A program made the position numbers and the translations under genes. A DNA stretch of 6,429 nucleotides from Burkholderiaceae bacterium (GTDB taxonomy: Bacteria; Pseudomonadota; Gammaproteobacteria; Burkholderiales; Burkholderiaceae_C), in assembly GCA_023262645.1 (NCBI GenBank), contig JALRAA010000086.1, positions 1 to 6,429 on the forward strand, written 5' to 3'. Below the pieces are notes generated by a model, which had not been told where the DNA came from, made no database searches, and saw nothing but the letters and a program-made list of their open reading frames with translations. This document shows, one piece after another, positions 5,667 to 6,429 of the stretch. Positions within the stretch are counted from its first letter, which is position 1. Each line of letters begins with the position of its first letter.

Positions 5667-6429
5667 TCAGTGGCTTTTTGATTTACTGCTGTCGTTGGCA
5701 GGTTTGTCGTGGTTTGCCGAGTCGTGTGCGGCAGGTGCGGGCTCGTCATGGCCGGTTGAAGGCTTGCCATGGTCGGCAGCTGGCTCATCGTGGGCGGCTT
5801 TAGATGACGAAGAAACCTCGTGGCTTAAAAAGTTGTAGATGGCCAAAGAGCTCAGGACGACTGTCAGGCCACACAGTAAACCGATGATGAACAAGATGAA
5901 TCCGCCGCTGCCCTCGGTGCTGTCACTTGACGCGATGCTGCTTGCCTTTTTCGATTGCGTAGACACGTCGTCAATCTTCTTGGAAACGGATTGAAGGCGT
6001 GTCTTCATGTCCGTCACGGTTTGCGTGATCGGTGCCATGTTTTTTTCCATCGCTTGTGCAGCCGCTGCATTGGCCTGAAGCAATGATTCAATTTTCGCGG
6101 TTGTGTCCTTGTAAACCGCTTCGATATTGGAGGTGTTTTGCGCAACGTTTTGGCTGAATGCTTTGAGCAATTCAATTTTTTGCTTTTCGAGCATTAATTT
6201 GAATTCATCTGGCATTCGCACCGTGACGTCGGCTTGCGGCTTGTCGACAGACAATTTGACCTCGTCTAGCTTGGCAGACAGCGAGTTTTGCAGTGTGATG
6301 ACTTCTTTGAGCAAAGGTTCAAGCGGATTCGGTTGCGATTGCACATGCGCTTGTTGCTGCGAGGCCAATGAAATGAAGTCCAACAAATGCGACTGTTTTT
6401 CAAGCATTTGTTTGATTTCGGTCTGTTCT
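5667..6429 (-). CDS. Coiled-coil single-pass membrane protein with His/Pro-rich repeat tail, 5' end beyond window
   Basis: The frame is open to the right edge: seven codons (EQTEIKQ) precede the first ATG at 6407 without a stop or ribosome site and continue the same helical pattern, so the true start probably lies outside. Counting from that Met, residues 1-155 are mostly Gln/Lys/Glu-rich helix with coiled-coil character (for example IEAVYKDTTAKIESLL and VTDMKTRLQSVSKKIDDV). After a Ser/Gly linker comes one strong membrane helix (about 169-194, GFILFIIGLLCGLTVVLSSL). The last 52 residues are Ser/His/Pro-rich with a seven-residue repeat. The layout suggests a membrane-anchored tether or scaffold. 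The zinc-ribbon/GRAM-like gene follows 25 bp downstream, probably in the same operon. No known family is recognised. The tail overlaps a spurious extension of the downstream frame, and its composition is typical of a real disordered tail. Confidence 0.82.
   Translation of the reverse strand, partial: EQTEIKQMLEKQSHLLDFISLASQQQAHVQSQPNPLEPLLKEVITLQNSLSAKLDEVKLSVDKPQADVTVRMPDEFKLMLEKQKIELLKAFSQNVAQNTSNIEAVYKDTTAKIESLLQANAAAAQAMEKNMAPITQTVTDMKTRLQSVSKKIDDVSTQSKKASSIASSDSTEGSGGFILFIIGLLCGLTVVLSSLAIYNFLSHEVSSSSKAAHDEPAADHGKPSTGHDEPAPAAHDSANHDKPANDSSKSKSH
5691..5792 (-). repeat. Imperfect 21-nt tandem repeats encoding H-D/G-E/K-P heptapeptides
   Basis: Three consecutive 21-nt units (5792 down to 5730) encode HDEPAAD, HGKPSTG and HDEPAPA, with His exactly every seven residues (206, 213 and 220, counted from Met 6407). 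A degenerate step follows, then a further HDKPAND unit (5711-5691). The DNA is also repetitive: GGCTCGTCATGG, GGCTTGCCATGG and GGCTCATCGTGG on the plus strand start 21 bp apart (5740, 5761, 5782). This suggests expansion by slippage. The tail carries seven His in 52 residues and could bind metal weakly or act as a flexible charged linker. Confidence 0.7.

Noticed and set aside
5642..5788. N-terminal extension of the zinc-ribbon gene to ATG 5788 (265 residues)
   Set aside because: The extra 49 residues are low-complexity Thr/Pro/Gln sequence read from another frame of the upstream gene's repeat tail, and would overlap that gene by 122 bp. The zinc ribbon starts exactly at Met 5641.

Overview
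This looks like ordinary chromosomal DNA from a Gram-negative proteobacterium of intermediate GC content, most likely a betaproteobacterium of the Burkholderiales/Comamonadaceae type. That placement is an impression from the style of the proteins (homodimeric AceE-type E1, Lrp regulator, PhyH dioxygenase); no rRNA or marker gene is present to confirm it. I see no tRNA, rRNA, CRISPR array, insertion sequence or phage gene. The window is densely coding, and the only gaps are about 130, 80, 110 and 12-25 bp.

Left part (1-2125): a divergent pair. On the minus strand is the first 505 codons of a homodimeric 2-oxoacid (pyruvate-type) dehydrogenase E1, cut by the left edge. On the plus strand is an Lrp/AsnC-family regulator. 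The AT-rich 132-bp gap between them carries three copies of ATGGCAT (one inverted) on an 11-bp period, a strong candidate operator for the Lrp protein. The E1 carries Gly where the E. coli enzyme, as I recall it, has Val near the cofactor. With the Lrp neighbour this recalls the mdeR/mdeB arrangement of Pseudomonas, so the true substrate could be 2-oxobutyrate rather than pyruvate.

Middle (2203-5054): a small exported TPR protein on the minus strand, then, divergent from it, a two-gene plus-strand operon. The first gene is an EctD-like Fe(II)/2-oxoglutarate dioxygenase of the PhyH family. The second overlaps it by ATGA and encodes a two-domain NAD(P)-dependent oxidoreductase: a homoserine-dehydrogenase-like Rossmann domain plus a C-terminal SAF domain, the group that contains Brucella DRL. 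Its last 45 codons are out of frame: the family-like C-terminus is found in the -1 frame and ends at 4978, so a base has been lost or mis-sequenced near 4917. The pair probably hydroxylates and then oxidises or rearranges a small polar metabolite, but the substrate cannot be read from the sequence.

Right part (4991-6429): two minus-strand genes in the same direction. The upstream one, cut by the right edge, encodes a coiled-coil protein with one membrane helix and a His/Pro-rich repeat tail. The downstream one encodes a zinc-ribbon, membrane, PH/GRAM-like protein. They look like two parts of one uncharacterised envelope-associated assembly.
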